From Enterococcus dispar ATCC 51266 (lineage in GTDB: Bacteria; Bacillota; Bacilli; Lactobacillales; Enterococcaceae), in the NCBI RefSeq assembly GCF_000406945.1, contig NZ_KE136354.1:2359245-2423244 (forward strand): a DNA stretch of 64,000 nucleotides, written 5' to 3'. Within the stretch, counting starts at the first letter, position 1. Each line of letters starts with the position of its first letter. Below are positions 43,586-52,936 of this stretch, piece by piece. The position numbers and the translations under genes were made by a program. The notes beneath the pieces are model-generated. The model did no database searches. It was given only the letters and a program-made list of their open reading frames with translations, and was not told where the DNA came from.

Positions 43586-43680
43586 GGCAATAAGCCAAAA
43601 TCTTAAGAAATTTGGGAAACAATTTATCAAGATTTTTTCTTATTGCTTGATAGCTGTGCAAGTTCATTTAGCTTTTCTTA
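43586..43680. repeat. Dispersed intergenic repeat, copy 2
   Basis: GGCAATAAGCCAAAATC..AAGAAATTTGGGAAACAATT, TATCAAGATTTTTTCTTATT then GCTTGATAG and a TTCATTTAGCTTTTCTT tail. It is in tandem with copy 1, about 35 bases apart. Confidence 0.6.
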
Positions 43681-43691
43681 GGCAATTGAAC

Positions 43692-44294
43692 TTATAAATT
43701 GGCAATCCGCTCTTGGGCGTCCAAGAGATAATTTTCCAATTCTGCTGGACTCAAATAAGGTACACGACCGTAAAAAACGTGGTCAATTACTTCAGTACCA
43801 GAACTATTAAACATCTAACCTGATGTCAACATTTTCATTGCCGCATCAATGGGAGTGTCGCTGCCATCTTCATTTTGCGGTTGACCAGTAGGGGTGAAAA
43901 AAAGAGCTTTTTTACGACTGAACAATTTTTTTGGTTCATCCGAAGTAAAGCTGTAAGCAAAACCATGTTGAAAAACCCGATCCACGTAGTCTTTTAAAAT
44001 TGCCGGCATACCATTCCACCAACTTGGAAAGACATAAATCAGTAAGTCGCTTTTTTTTATGTAATCCATTTCAACTTGCACATCTTCAGGAAAAGTTGTA
44101 GCTTCTCGCACAAACTCACCATCTGCAATATGAATGGCATCTTCTCCTTTTAACACGGGATCAAAACCGATTTCATAAAGATCTCGGAGCGTGACATTGT
44201 ACCCTTTTTTCACTAATGCTTGTTCAATTCGTTTGACAAGTGCATAAGTAAAACTTTCTTTGCGAGGATGTGCAAAAACAATCAATGCTTCCAT
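43692..44294 (-). pseudogene. NAD(P)H quinone oxidoreductase-type flavoprotein, interrupted by a stop codon
   Basis: The first 159 codons (44,294 to 43,818) encode a flavodoxin-fold oxidoreductase: ALIVFAHPRKESFTYALVKR, the YVFPSWWNGMPAILKDYVDR block and FTPTGQPQNED. A TAG at 43,815-43,817 follows, but the same frame then continues without a break for 40 codons (MFNSSGTEVIDHVFYGRVPY.. SPAELENYLLDAQERIANL) to a TAA at 43,692. That continuation looks like the normal C-terminus of this family (about 200 residues). The gene is therefore truncated by a nonsense mutation, or the stop is a sequencing error. Two-electron reduction of quinones was its likely role. Confidence 0.75.
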
Positions 44295-44467
44295 ACCAAA
44301 ACTTCCTTTCGTATTCCTTTTAGTTTCAGTATAGCCTTTCTAAAAAATAGGAAAGAATTTGTACTTTGGGTGCGGATTATATCTCCACTTTATCCAGAAG
44401 ATGTCAAGGCAACTTTAACTAGACAAATCTTGGATATTCCTGGAAAAAATGAAGCGGATGCTCGGTC

Positions 44468-44716
44468 ATGATAGAGAATGCTTATGGGTTGATGATGCCG
44501 GCTTATACAAAGAAAATGGAGTCAGAAGAAAATTCTGGTTATTTTTCTTTATACAGCAGAATGCCCAGTGCCACAATTTATATTTCCTTTTTACCTAAAA
44601 ATGTCTCCGGCGAAATCCAAGAAGCGGATAACTCACAAGAGCGCATTGTAGCAGTTGGTACGCAAAATACTGCGACGTCTGTTCCGGCTCAGTATGTCTA
44701 TTACAAAGTTCAATAA
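44468..44716 (+). CDS. Hypothetical or decayed small ORF
   Basis: 82 residues (MIENAYGLMMPAYTKKMESE, later ATIYISFLPKNVSGEIQEAD). No ribosome site is clear. A different frame just upstream (44,352-44,471: LYPEDVKATLTRQILDIPGK) also looks protein-like, so the pair may be the two parts of a frameshifted gene. No family recognised. Confidence 0.25.
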   Translation: MIENAYGLMMPAYTKKMESEENSGYFSLYSRMPSATIYISFLPKNVSGEIQEADNSQERIVAVGTQNTATSVPAQYVYYKVQ

Positions 44717-44873
44717 ATAAAAAAGCTAAAGTGTTCACTGGGAAATTTTACAGCTACAACTGTTTTTATCTTTCGTTAAGGCAACCCCAGATTTTTGCTT
44801 CTTCTGTTGTTCCCTAGTATAATAACGATGTTTTAAAAATTGTAGGGATTTTGTAGTAACAGGAGGAAAGGAA

Positions 44874-45842
44874 ATGACGAACAACTTCTGGGCCGAATTA
44901 CCCAAGCCCTTTTTTGTTTTAGCACCGATGGAAGATGTGACCGATGTTGCCTTTCGCCACGTCGTAAAAGTAGCTGGTGCACCCGACGTGTTTTTTACTG
45001 AGTTTACGAACTCTGATAGTTTTTGTCACCCAGATGGGATTGAGAGCGTCCGGGGACGACTCGTTTTTACTGAAGACGAACAGCCAATGGTGGCTCACAT
45101 TTGGGGAGATAACCCCGCTTTTTTTAATAAAATGAGCATTGAATTAGCTAAAATGGGTTTTAAAGGAATCGATATTAATATGGGCTGTCCTGTGCCGAAT
45201 GTCGCCGAGCGGGGCAAAGGCAGTGGTTTGATTTTACGACCGGAAGTTGCGGCCGAATTAATTACGGCAGCCAAAAGCGGTGGCTTGCCTGTCAGTGTGA
45301 AAACACGAATTGGTTTTACTGATTCTGGTGAATTAGAAGCGTGGATTAGCCATTTATTAAAACAAAATATCGCAAATTTGTCAGTCCACATGCGGACCCG
45401 CAAAGAAATGAGTAAAGTTGCTGCCCATTGGGATTTGATTCCAATCATCGTAAAATTACGCGACCAAATCGCACCACAAACTACGATTACCATTAACGGC
45501 GATATTTTGGATCGTCAAATGGGGTTAGATTTAGCTGAAAAATATGGCGTGGATGGCATTATGATTGGACGAGGTGTCTTCAAAAATCCATATGCTTTTG
45601 AAAAGAACCCAAAAGAACACACGCCCCAAGAATTAATGGGCTTATTGCGTTTGCAATTGGACTTACAGGAACAATATGCCAAAGAAGTTCCCCGCTCAAT
45701 TGTCGGTCTACATCGCTTTTTCAAAATTTATATTAAAGGCTTTCCTGGCGCTAATGACTTGCGGATCCGTTTAATGGAAACCAAGTCCATAACAGAAGTC
45801 AGAGAAATTTTAACTGCATTTGAACAAGAACACTTTAATTAG
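44874..45842 (+). CDS. tRNA-dihydrouridine synthase
   Basis: 322 residues with AGGAGGAAAGG before ATG. TIM-barrel Dus landmarks: [44 protein letters not shown] (with the active-site Cys in NMGCP), SVKTRIGF and [18 protein letters not shown] (FMN phosphate loop). Reduces uridine to dihydrouridine in tRNA D-loops using NADPH. Single gene with its own upstream region. Which Dus position it modifies is not determined. Confidence 0.92.
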   Translation: MTNNFWAELPKPFFVLAPMEDVTDVAFRHVVKVAGAPDVFFTEFTNSDSFCHPDGIESVRGRLVFTEDEQPMVAHIWGDNPAFFNKMSIELAKMGFKGIDINMGCPVPNVAERGKGSGLILRPEVAAELITAAKSGGLPVSVKTRIGFTDSGELEAWISHLLKQNIANLSVHMRTRKEMSKVAAHWDLIPIIVKLRDQIAPQTTITINGDILDRQMGLDLAEKYGVDGIMIGRGVFKNPYAFEKNPKEHTPQELMGLLRLQLDLQEQYAKEVPRSIVGLHRFFKIYIKGFPGANDLRIRLMETKSITEVREILTAFEQEHFN

Positions 45843-46162
45843 TGCGGTGTTGTTAAGTAAATGATTACGAAAAATCACAGTAAAAAATTGTACGAAAAAA
45901 GTTTTCCCAAAAAGAAAGCTTCGCAGTATTATTTTTTGCGGTGATTTTTTTATGTAAAGAGATTATATGATTTTTCCAAAGGATAAGGTGATTCAAATTT
46001 TTTAGGCGTCCAGTCCATACCGTAACTCTTCGGGAAAAATTCAAAAATCAGTTTCTGGTAAAGAGTAACCAGAAAGCAAATTTCTGAGATTTTTCCAAAG
46101 CGCTCCCCCCTGCCTTTACCTTTAACTGTTCTATGTATCCAGCACAATGAGCTAAATTGCTG

Positions 46163-46259
46163 CGACAATAAGCAAAAATTTCAAGAAATTTGAAAGACAA
46201 TTTATTAAAATTCCATCTTATTGCTTGAGTGTTCCCCCCGTTTGTTCATTTTTTCTTTG
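46163..46259. repeat. Dispersed intergenic repeat, copy 3
   Basis: GACAATAAGCAAAAATTTCAAGAAATTTGAAAG, shown here by its key blocks: AATAAG, TTTCAAGAAATTTG, CAATTTATTAAAATTCCATC, TTATTGCTTGAG. The introductory block (AAAGAGATTATATGATTTTT) is at 45,954. The whole element thus spans about 300 bases and fills the gap between the dus and TetR genes. Confidence 0.6.
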
Positions 46260-46269
46260 GTTCAGCTAT

Positions 46270-46317
46270 TTGACGTCATAAAAATTATCACGTAAAATCT
46301 AAAGTGAACACTGTTCA
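46270..46317 (+). promoter_or_regulatory. Promoter and TetR operator upstream of the TetR gene
   Basis: TTGACG, 17 bases, TAAAAT, and then TGAACACTGTTCA (46,305-46,317), a near-perfect palindrome at the expected transcription start. The same palindrome type recurs at 46,960 before the next gene, suggesting autoregulation. Confidence 0.65.
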
Positions 46318-46354
46318 TGTTGCGGTGCAAAAATTTCAAAAGGAGAGAGAAAGT

Positions 46355-46909
46355 TTGAATAATACTGTTAGTTCAAGGGCGGAAATCATTGCTTCTTGTA
46401 AAGAAATTGTCGCGGATAAAGGAATTGAAGCTGTAAGTATTCGTGAAGTTGCCAAACGCAGTCATATTTCAGTCGGGGCGGTTTATAATTATTTTCCTAC
46501 CAAAGGACAATTACTAGCGGCAACGATTGGTAGCATTTGGTCAGAAATTTTTCATTTATCAGAAGAATCTTATGCCTTCGATGATTTTGTTGAATGTTTA
46601 GAAGCGCTTTTTCAAAGTGTCGCAATTGGAAAAAAACACTATCCGCATTTTTTCACCAGTCACGCATTAGTCTTAGCTTTTGATGATAAAATGATGGGCC
46701 AAAAAATGATGGACAACTATTGGCAACATATTAAAGAAAGTCTGCGCCATACATTAGCCAAAGATCAAAGGGTTCGCCAAAATGTATTTAAAGAAGATTT
46801 AACCTTAGAGAAATATGTCGACTACATTTTTGAGCTGTTCTTATATGGGATTACGCACGAAGAAAATTCAATAGGCATCATACAATTGGTAAAAAATTCA
46901 CTTTATTAA
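46355..46909 (+). CDS. TetR-family repressor
   Basis: 184 residues from TTG at 46,355, which has AAGGAGAGA upstream; an ATG at 46,304 would lie inside the operator. N-terminal TetR helix-turn-helix: RAEIIASCKEIVADKGIEAV, SIREVAKRSHISVGAVYNYF. The C-terminal ligand domain is unspecific. Palindromes TGAACAnTGTTCA lie before this gene and before the following two-gene membrane operon, so those genes are its likely targets. Confidence 0.85.
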   Translation: MNNTVSSRAEIIASCKEIVADKGIEAVSIREVAKRSHISVGAVYNYFPTKGQLLAATIGSIWSEIFHLSEESYAFDDFVECLEALFQSVAIGKKHYPHFFTSHALVLAFDDKMMGQKMMDNYWQHIKESLRHTLAKDQRVRQNVFKEDLTLEKYVDYIFELFLYGITHEENSIGIIQLVKNSLY

Positions 46910-46959
46910 TCCTGTTGAAAATTTAACACGGGATAAAGTGTCTTTTTTATAAAGTAAAA

Positions 46960-46972
46960 TGAACAATGTTCA
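46960..46972. promoter_or_regulatory. TetR operator before the membrane-protein pair
   Basis: TGAACAATGTTCA inside AAATGAACAATGTTCATTTTA; perfect arms TGAACA/TGTTCA, as at 46,305. It is 25 bases before the ATG at 46,997. Confidence 0.6.
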
Positions 46973-46996
46973 TTTTAAAATAAAGGAGTCTTTTCA

Positions 46997-47425
46997 ATGA
47001 TAAAAAAACTTTACTTATTATTACTGGCAAGCGTTGTCTGGATGATAGCTGGCTGTAATGTTCTAAAAATTGGGATTGAAACTTATTCCGGTTATGTCAC
47101 TGTTTTAAATGCACTTTTATCACTGCTTGTGTTTTTGATTTTTTGGCTGTTGATTTTTTCCAAATTAGCTGCAAAACATACAGTAAGAATTGTGAACTAT
47201 AAAGAAGAAAAACAATTTTTCTTAAAATTTTTTGATGTGAAATCCTTTATTATTATGGCGGTGATGATTATTGGTGGGGTGACCATTCGCACTTTTAATT
47301 TATTACCGGATCGTTTTATCGCCTTTTTTTATACCGGATTAGGAGCGGCTTTATTTTTAGCCGGTATTTTGTTTGGTATTAATTTTTTCAAAGCAATCAA
47401 AGCAACTAAAGAGAAAGGAAAGTGA
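46997..47425 (+). CDS. Four-helix membrane protein under TetR control
   Basis: 142 residues with AAAGGAG before ATG. Four hydrophobic segments (about 5-25, 31-55, 83-100, 107-130) with a basic cytoplasmic loop (AKHTVRIVNYKEEKQFF). The Cys after AG near residue 20 looks like a lipobox (WMIAGC), but the following residues are again hydrophobic, so it is more likely an integral protein. No named family. Its stop overlaps the ribosome site of the next gene. Confidence 0.6.
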   Translation: MIKKLYLLLLASVVWMIAGCNVLKIGIETYSGYVTVLNALLSLLVFLIFWLLIFSKLAAKHTVRIVNYKEEKQFFLKFFDVKSFIIMAVMIIGGVTIRTFNLLPDRFIAFFYTGLGAALFLAGILFGINFFKAIKATKEKGK

Positions 47426-47430
47426 AAAAA

Positions 47431-47847
47431 ATGAAAAAAGTAATGAATACAGCAATGCTTTATTTTATTTTAGCAATGGTAGGCGGTGTCTTTTATCGGG
47501 AGTTCACGAAATTCAATGATTTTACCGCAACGACAACATTAGGCGTAATCCACACTCATCTTTTAGCGCTGGGCGTGGCTGTCTTTTTATTGGTGGCAAT
47601 ACTTTTTAAAGTGACCAATTTAGCAGAAAATAAATTGTATCGTCGTTTTTATGTTTTATATAATATCGGCTTGCCCCTAATGGTTATCATGATGACCATT
47701 CGCGGCATATTTCAAGTGTTGGGAACAAATTTAAGTCAGGGCATGAATGGTATGATATCCGGTATTGCCGGCTTATCGCATATCGCCGTGGCCGTAGCGC
47801 TATTTATGCTACTTTTAGCAGTGAAAAAGGTATTGAGTGAAGAGTAA
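47431..47847 (+). CDS. DUF2871-type membrane protein
   Basis: 138 residues from ATG at 47,431 (GAAAGGAAAG upstream). Four hydrophobic helices. MLYFILAMVGGVFYREFTKF and TLGVIHTHLLALGVAVFLL, with a conserved-looking His pair, match the DUF2871 family of small four-helix membrane proteins. Co-transcribed with the previous gene under the TetR repressor. Function unknown; such TetR-controlled pairs often answer a membrane-active or toxic compound. Confidence 0.68.
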   Translation: MKKVMNTAMLYFILAMVGGVFYREFTKFNDFTATTTLGVIHTHLLALGVAVFLLVAILFKVTNLAENKLYRRFYVLYNIGLPLMVIMMTIRGIFQVLGTNLSQGMNGMISGIAGLSHIAVAVALFMLLLAVKKVLSEE

Positions 47848-48149
47848 CCATTTTATAGTTAATAGATAAGTAGATTATGTCCGAGCATTTGAATTGCATC
47901 AAAATAGATTGGGATGAAAGTTGAACTTCGAAGAATATAACGGAAGCTAAACTGTTATGCTGGAAAACTAAAAAAATAAAACCCTAAACCAAATTAGACA
48001 GCCAAAAAGATTTTCAACAAGTTAAATTTCTGGGATGTTCAAGTCTAATACTTTGGTCTAGAGTTTTTTTATAGCTTTTAAGAATACGAAAATATTTTAA
48101 AGTTGGGCACTTTTTGGCTTGCTAGTGTTTTGTTTCAATTTAGTTATTT
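47848..48149. other. Gene-free stretch with a long imperfect hairpin
   Basis: AACCCTAAACCAAATTAGAC (from 47,979) can pair with GTCTAATACTTTGGTCTAGA (to 48,063), followed by GTTTTTTTAT, a likely terminator for the DUF2871 gene. No reading frame of substance is seen. Confidence 0.4.
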
Positions 48150-48980
48150 TTAAAACACTGCCTTTAAACAATCTGCTGCCTCATACTTTTCACTAATTTT
48201 TCCACTTTGCCACAAGAAGTCAGCTAATAAGTTGAAGTCTTGAGCGGAATAATTGTGCTGTTTTTCAAAGGTAAAGTGGCGGATGTTTTCTGCTGCTTCT
48301 TTGGTATATTGGGCAACATTCATTGCTTGGGCGACTTTTTCATCGCTGCTTAGTGCGTTAAAATCTTGTGCGGCTGCTTCTAATGCACGGTGGAAATTTG
48401 TGACTGTTTCAGGATTTTGCTGGTAAAATTTGCGGTCAAAGCACCACATTACCATATTTTTATCGGAATTTTTAGAGTGCCACAAAATTTTAGTATCTGT
48501 TTGGCTGGTTAAAATATCAGTGATAAAAGGTTCAATCGCCACCAAGGCATCAATTTCACCGGCAGCTAGCATTTTGATACGTTCGTAAGTATTATCCACC
48601 CAGACAATTTCAGGGTTGGTTAAAATGTTTTTTAAATCATAAGCCATAAAGAAAGGAAACAAACCTTTGCGGGCAACTCCAACCCGCATACCGTTTTTAG
48701 GGGCATCTTTTTTGGCTAAGAGCTGGATTGTGCGAGTTAAATCGGTGGTAACCACCGCATCTTTACCTTGTTCTCTATAGTCAAAGTAAAAAGTTGAATC
48801 TCCCATCATCGCATCGACATCACCGGCCACAAAACTGCTTTTTTTAGCAAATTGGAATGCTTCGGCAATGGTTAAATCAACCGGGACATTAAATTTTTCA
48901 AAATAGCCTAATTTATCGGCAAAAATTACCGGTAAAACAAGGGGATTAATTTTATTTTGAACCAAACGGATTTTTTCCAT
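48150..48980 (-). CDS. NMT1/THI5-like periplasmic-binding-fold protein without signal peptide
   Basis: 276 residues from ATG at 48,980, which overlaps the UbiA stop codon by one base (TAATG). KIRLVQNKINPLVLPVIFAD, LGYFEKFNVPVDLTIAEAFQ and 'IKMLAAGEIDALVAIEPFI' show the NMT1/SsuA-type binding fold. There is no signal peptide or lipobox, so the protein is cytoplasmic. It is then either an enzyme of this fold (THI5- or MqnA/MqnD-like) or a binding partner. It is last in an operon with an ABC importer and a UbiA prenyltransferase, which suggests a role with a small hydrophobic or cofactor-like molecule. Unproven. Confidence 0.65.
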   Translation of the reverse strand: MEKIRLVQNKINPLVLPVIFADKLGYFEKFNVPVDLTIAEAFQFAKKSSFVAGDVDAMMGDSTFYFDYREQGKDAVVTTDLTRTIQLLAKKDAPKNGMRVGVARKGLFPFFMAYDLKNILTNPEIVWVDNTYERIKMLAAGEIDALVAIEPFITDILTSQTDTKILWHSKNSDKNMVMWCFDRKFYQQNPETVTNFHRALEAAAQDFNALSSDEKVAQAMNVAQYTKEAAENIRHFTFEKQHNYSAQDFNLLADFLWQSGKISEKYEAADCLKAVF

Positions 48981-49927
48981 TAGAAGTACTTCCTTCCGAT
49001 AATTTGGATGAAAAATAAAAGGCTCATCCACGTATTAAAATGATAAATTAACAGCAATGGCCGCGGCCCATATTCACGCCCCATTTCGGGGTAAACTGCT
49101 GGGATTTTCAAATAGTCTTTATACCAACGAATGTAGCCTTGGTGGTAAAAAATGAGGCACCCGATAAGAAATTGCCACCAGGGAATGGTTTGGCTAAGAA
49201 AAAGATAAAGCCAGCAACTAAATAAGATGATAAATTCTGGGATGACAAGTAAAATGGCATTACGAAAACCGATGACATGCGGCAGTGTCACCCGCACACC
49301 GCGGTCTTTTTCATAATCGCCGACGTTATTGGTAGACATTAAAAAGACAGTCAAAATCATGGGAATCACGCTATAAATTAAGAGTTGAGTATTTCCGGTA
49401 CCCATTTGTGACCGCCCTGCCAGAAAACAAGCTAGCCCCCCAACAAAAAAGCCTGAGACAATTTCGCCGACTGGATAAAGCAGATAAGGTTTTGGCCCCA
49501 AGGAATAAGTGATTGCAGCGAGTAAACCAAGCAGTCCCCAAGCTAGCAGCACCAAATCTTTGGTTAAAAAGACTAAAAGTAAACCACAACTACCACCAAG
49601 AGCAATCATCAACAGTAAAACTAAGACAGCGTCAAAAAATTTGGCATCGCCGCGAACGAGACCCTCACTGCCTTTATGGTGGGTAAAAGTGTCTTCATTT
49701 TCTTCTTTGGCTAAATATGCCCGCATTTCATTGGCTGTATTGGCGACAATATTAAAACAAAAGCCAGCGATAAAAAATAAAATGAGGCGTAACCAATGGA
49801 TCTCACCGGTTAAATAGGCGCCAAAAAAACTACCGCTTAAAACGGGTAATCCTGTTGCAAAACCGGTGCGAACTTCCATAACCGTATAAGCCCGTTTGGG
49901 AAATCCTTTTAGATAAGACCAGTTCAA
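48980..49927 (-). CDS. UbiA-family prenyltransferase
   Basis: 315 residues, eight to nine membrane segments. Motif I region FCFNIVANTANEMRAYLAKE and motif II NNVGDYEKDRGVRVTLP correspond to the two Asp-rich, prenyl-diphosphate/Mg-binding loops of MenA/UbiA enzymes. Motif I reads NTANE where MenA has NDYYD, so it is divergent. It starts four bases inside the upstream permease stop. Attachment of an isoprenoid chain to an aromatic acceptor is the family reaction; the acceptor here is unknown. Not clearly MenA, because the other menaquinone genes are not in the window. Confidence 0.78.
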   Translation of the reverse strand: MNWSYLKGFPKRAYTVMEVRTGFATGLPVLSGSFFGAYLTGEIHWLRLILFFIAGFCFNIVANTANEMRAYLAKEENEDTFTHHKGSEGLVRGDAKFFDAVLVLLLMIALGGSCGLLLVFLTKDLVLLAWGLLGLLAAITYSLGPKPYLLYPVGEIVSGFFVGGLACFLAGRSQMGTGNTQLLIYSVIPMILTVFLMSTNNVGDYEKDRGVRVTLPHVIGFRNAILLVIPEFIILFSCWLYLFLSQTIPWWQFLIGCLIFYHQGYIRWYKDYLKIPAVYPEMGREYGPRPLLLIYHFNTWMSLLFFIQIIGRKYF

Positions 49928-50742
49928 CTTTTGACACCTCCTGCTAAACTTTCATAGATGTATTTTTGTAAGGCTAAAAAGACAATCAGCATCGGAATAA
50001 TACTTAAAATGACCAAAGCACAAATAATCTGCCAGTTGGTTTGATTGGGTCCCATAAAGCGATAAAGGGCGGTAGCGACAGTGCCGTGCTCTGAGCCGGG
50101 TAAATATAAAAACGGAATATAGAAATCGTTGTAAATACTAATCATTTTTAAAATAATTACCGTCCCAGTTGCCGGTCGTAGCAATGGAAATAAAATTTTT
50201 CGATAAATTTGAAAATAACTAGCACCTTCTAGTAGGGCCGCTTTATCTAGTTCAACCGGAATTTTTTCATACATTTGCAAATAGACATAAATCATCACCA
50301 CATCTGCGCCTAAGTAGATAACAATGGGCGCAATTAAGCGGTCATAAAAGCCTAAAGCGGTAATAATTTTAAAGGTCGAAATTTGGGAGACTACCATTGG
50401 CACCATTGAAATTAGAAAGTAAGCGCCAATGACCAATTTTTTAAAAGGAAAGTCAAAACGATTTAAAACATAAGCGACCATTGAACCAATTAGCACACTG
50501 CCACAAACCCCACAAAAAACTAAAATAAAAGTATTGATAAAAGCTTGGGGTAGGTTACCGGTGGTAAAAGCGGTCCGATAATTTTCAAAATGCCACGTAC
50601 TAGGTGGCGTAATCCCACGGGTGGTGTTAAACTCTTCATAAGTTTTAAATGAGCCAAAAAATACCGTTAATAAAGGATAACAGCAGATTAAAAGCCATAA
50701 AATTAAAAAGCTATATTTGCCAACTTTTGCCAAGATCCGCAT
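49924..50742 (-). CDS. ABC importer permease, MalG type
   Basis: 272 residues, six membrane segments, with docking loop LDKAALLEGASYFQIYRKIL at about 160-180. Adjacent to the MalF-type permease without a gap, and overlapping the UbiA gene by four bases. Part of the operon ATPase - binding protein - permease - permease - UbiA - NMT1-like. Confidence 0.85.
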   Translation of the reverse strand: MRILAKVGKYSFLILWLLICCYPLLTVFFGSFKTYEEFNTTRGITPPSTWHFENYRTAFTTGNLPQAFINTFILVFCGVCGSVLIGSMVAYVLNRFDFPFKKLVIGAYFLISMVPMVVSQISTFKIITALGFYDRLIAPIVIYLGADVVMIYVYLQMYEKIPVELDKAALLEGASYFQIYRKILFPLLRPATGTVIILKMISIYNDFYIPFLYLPGSEHGTVATALYRFMGPNQTNWQIICALVILSIIPMLIVFLALQKYIYESLAGGVKS

Positions 50743-51615
50743 TTAATCAGCCTCCTTTTGAAAACGATGTTGGGCATAACTTAGCCCAATTACAAATAAC
50801 GACATAATCACCGCCAAAGCAGAACCTAAGCCGACTAATTTTTGTTCAAAGGCAACTTTCATCGTTTGCACTAAAAAAGTGGCGGTGCCATTGGAACCAT
50901 TGGTCATAATTAAGGGGATTTCAAAAGCGGAAACAGCCCCAATTGTCAGTAAAATAAAGTTAAGTTTTAAAACCGTTTGAATATTAGGCAAAATAATATA
51001 ACGGGTTTGTTGCCACAAGTTGGCCCCTTCTAAACTGGCTGCTTTTTGATAGACGGCAGGCAGACCTTGAATGGCCGCAAAATAGAGTAAAAAACTCGTG
51101 CCTAAATGGCGCCATAATGAAATAAAAGCGAGCGTATAATTGGCGACAGTAGGATCCCCTAGCCAAAAGCGAATGTACTTACTTAAATGAAAAAAATGAA
51201 GCAGTTGGTCAAAGGAGCCATCTGGTTCAAAAAACAGTCGGAAAATTAACGAGGTCGCCACGCCGCTAATCATAATCGGAAAAACGATGACCGCTTTAAA
51301 AATATTTTTCCCATAAGTTTTTGTTCCCAGTAAAATGGCTAATGTCAAGGCAATCACGATTTGCAAAAGACCGGAGCCTAAATAAAACAGATTGGTTTTA
51401 AAGGCTTGCAAATAGACAGGATCTTGCCAAATGGTGAGATAATTTTTTAAGCCGACAAAATTCTTTTCCGTTGCTAAACCATCCCAGTCCGTAAAACTGT
51501 TGTAAATTAACGTTACAATCGGCAGCAGACCGAAAATAAGCAACAATAAAAGCGGTAAAGAGAGAAAAAGCAGAATGGTCTGCTTTTCCTCTCTTTTTAG
51601 GCTGAGCTTATTCAT
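50743..51615 (-). CDS. ABC importer permease, MalF/UgpA type
   Basis: 290 residues from ATG at 51,615, overlapping the binding-protein stop by eight bases. Six membrane segments beginning TILLFLSLPLLLLLIFGLLP. Docking loop YQKAASLEGANLWQQTRYII at about 197-216. Shorter than MalF proper, resembling UgpA/MsmF-type sugar permeases. Forms the channel with the MalG-type partner downstream. Confidence 0.85.
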   Translation of the reverse strand: MNKLSLKREEKQTILLFLSLPLLLLLIFGLLPIVTLIYNSFTDWDGLATEKNFVGLKNYLTIWQDPVYLQAFKTNLFYLGSGLLQIVIALTLAILLGTKTYGKNIFKAVIVFPIMISGVATSLIFRLFFEPDGSFDQLLHFFHLSKYIRFWLGDPTVANYTLAFISLWRHLGTSFLLYFAAIQGLPAVYQKAASLEGANLWQQTRYIILPNIQTVLKLNFILLTIGAVSAFEIPLIMTNGSNGTATFLVQTMKVAFEQKLVGLGSALAVIMSLFVIGLSYAQHRFQKEAD

Positions 51616-52885
51616 GAGCTTTGGCTGCAGCCTCCCATTTTTTCTCAAGGCTATTCACGTAATCTTGGTAACTTTCATTTTGATCAGGATACAAGGCAAT
51701 GTTAACTGTTTTTTGTAAAACATCAGTTAAACGACCGACACCCACTTCATTTGCAATTGCAGTATATTTGGCTTCAATGGCAGGATCGGTTGCGGGCGCA
51801 GTTAAAATGACGTTGTTGTCTTTGATTGCTTTTTGTTCAGTATCATCTAATTTGGCTTTCACCGGTGTCATCCCACCCATATCTTTAGCAAAACCAGAAG
51901 CAGGATCAATAAAGAAATCTAAGAATGCTTTTGCGGCAACTTTGTTTTTTGAATGTTTGTTAATGCCAATCACAGATGGGGCTCCAAGGGCCAAACTGGT
52001 TTTACCATCTAATAAATGTGGAAACGGCATAATGTTAATCGTATTTTTGCTTAATTTTTGCAATGGCGCAACATCTTGTGAGCCACTCATTAACATCGCG
52101 ATTTTACCGTCAGCTAATTGTTGTTGCGCTTGTTGGGTTTCTAAGGTAACGGGATCTTTTTCAATTAAACCGGCTTTGGCTAATTGATAAATAACATCCA
52201 TGACTTCACGAATTGGTTGGCCTTCTTTAAAAGCGGATTTACTTTCAACCATTTCTTTTTTGAAGTCTTCGCCACCGTAAGAAGATAATGCGCCTGCCCA
52301 AACGGCTAGACGTTGATAGTTAGTGTAAAAAGGAATGGCACCTGTTTTTTCTTTAATTGTTTTCGCGTCAGCGATTAATTCTTCTGTGGATTGGGGTAAT
52401 TTATCAATCCCCGCTTTTTTGAAGACTGCTTCGTTGTAAACCAAACCTAATGAGTTTAAAACTGTTGGTAAGCCGTAAGCTTTGCCATCGTAATCGGCTT
52501 CTGTAACATCAAGATAGTCTTTTTCCATCGCTTTTACGGTGCCCAATTCTTCAAAGTACTTGCTGTAATCTTCAGGTTTACCTGCCATTGAAAAAGGAAT
52601 AAATACAACATCACCATAATCTTCTGTGTTCATGCGGTTGGCGATATATTGATCGTAGTCTGTACCAGCCGATTCCCATTTAATATCTTTAATTTCAGGA
52701 TATTTTTTCTTAAAGTCTTTTTCAATTTGGTCATACAATTTATCAGCATCTGTGCGATTGGTTACAACCGTGAACTCGCCGCTAACTTGATCGCTTTCTT
52801 TTGTTGCCTCTTTATTGCTGCTGCCACAAGCAGCCAAAAATAGTGTTGCAGCTGCCACTGTCAAACCTAAATAAATTTTTTTCAT
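51608..52885 (-). CDS. ABC importer substrate-binding lipoprotein
   Basis: 425 residues with GGAGGAAAG before ATG. Signal peptide MKKIYLGLTVAAATLFLAAC with lipobox LAAC (Cys20) and a Ser/Asn/Glu linker. The mature domain is the family 1 sugar-binding fold: FTVVTNRTDADKLYDQIEKD, YGLPTVLNSLGLVYNEAVFK, AMLMSGSQDVAPL. Ligand not readable; the fold suggests a sugar or oligosaccharide, while the UbiA/NMT1-like genes in the same operon raise other options. Confidence 0.87.
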   Translation of the reverse strand: MKKIYLGLTVAAATLFLAACGSSNKEATKESDQVSGEFTVVTNRTDADKLYDQIEKDFKKKYPEIKDIKWESAGTDYDQYIANRMNTEDYGDVVFIPFSMAGKPEDYSKYFEELGTVKAMEKDYLDVTEADYDGKAYGLPTVLNSLGLVYNEAVFKKAGIDKLPQSTEELIADAKTIKEKTGAIPFYTNYQRLAVWAGALSSYGGEDFKKEMVESKSAFKEGQPIREVMDVIYQLAKAGLIEKDPVTLETQQAQQQLADGKIAMLMSGSQDVAPLQKLSKNTINIMPFPHLLDGKTSLALGAPSVIGINKHSKNKVAAKAFLDFFIDPASGFAKDMGGMTPVKAKLDDTEQKAIKDNNVILTAPATDPAIEAKYTAIANEVGVGRLTDVLQKTVNIALYPDQNESYQDYVNSLEKKWEAAAKAHE

Positions 52886-52936
52886 GTTTCTTTCCTCCAG
52901 TAAAATATTAAAATATTTTATAGCGGTACTATAAAT

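Noticed and set aside
43454-43680. CRISPR-like tandem repeats
   Set aside because: Only two adjacent copies, long and imperfect, with other copies dispersed; no spacer pattern and no cas genes.
44220-44471. 83-codon plus-strand frame opposite the quinone reductase start
   Set aside because: Mostly antisense to the reductase gene; only its last third looks protein-like and is mentioned under the 44,468 ORF.
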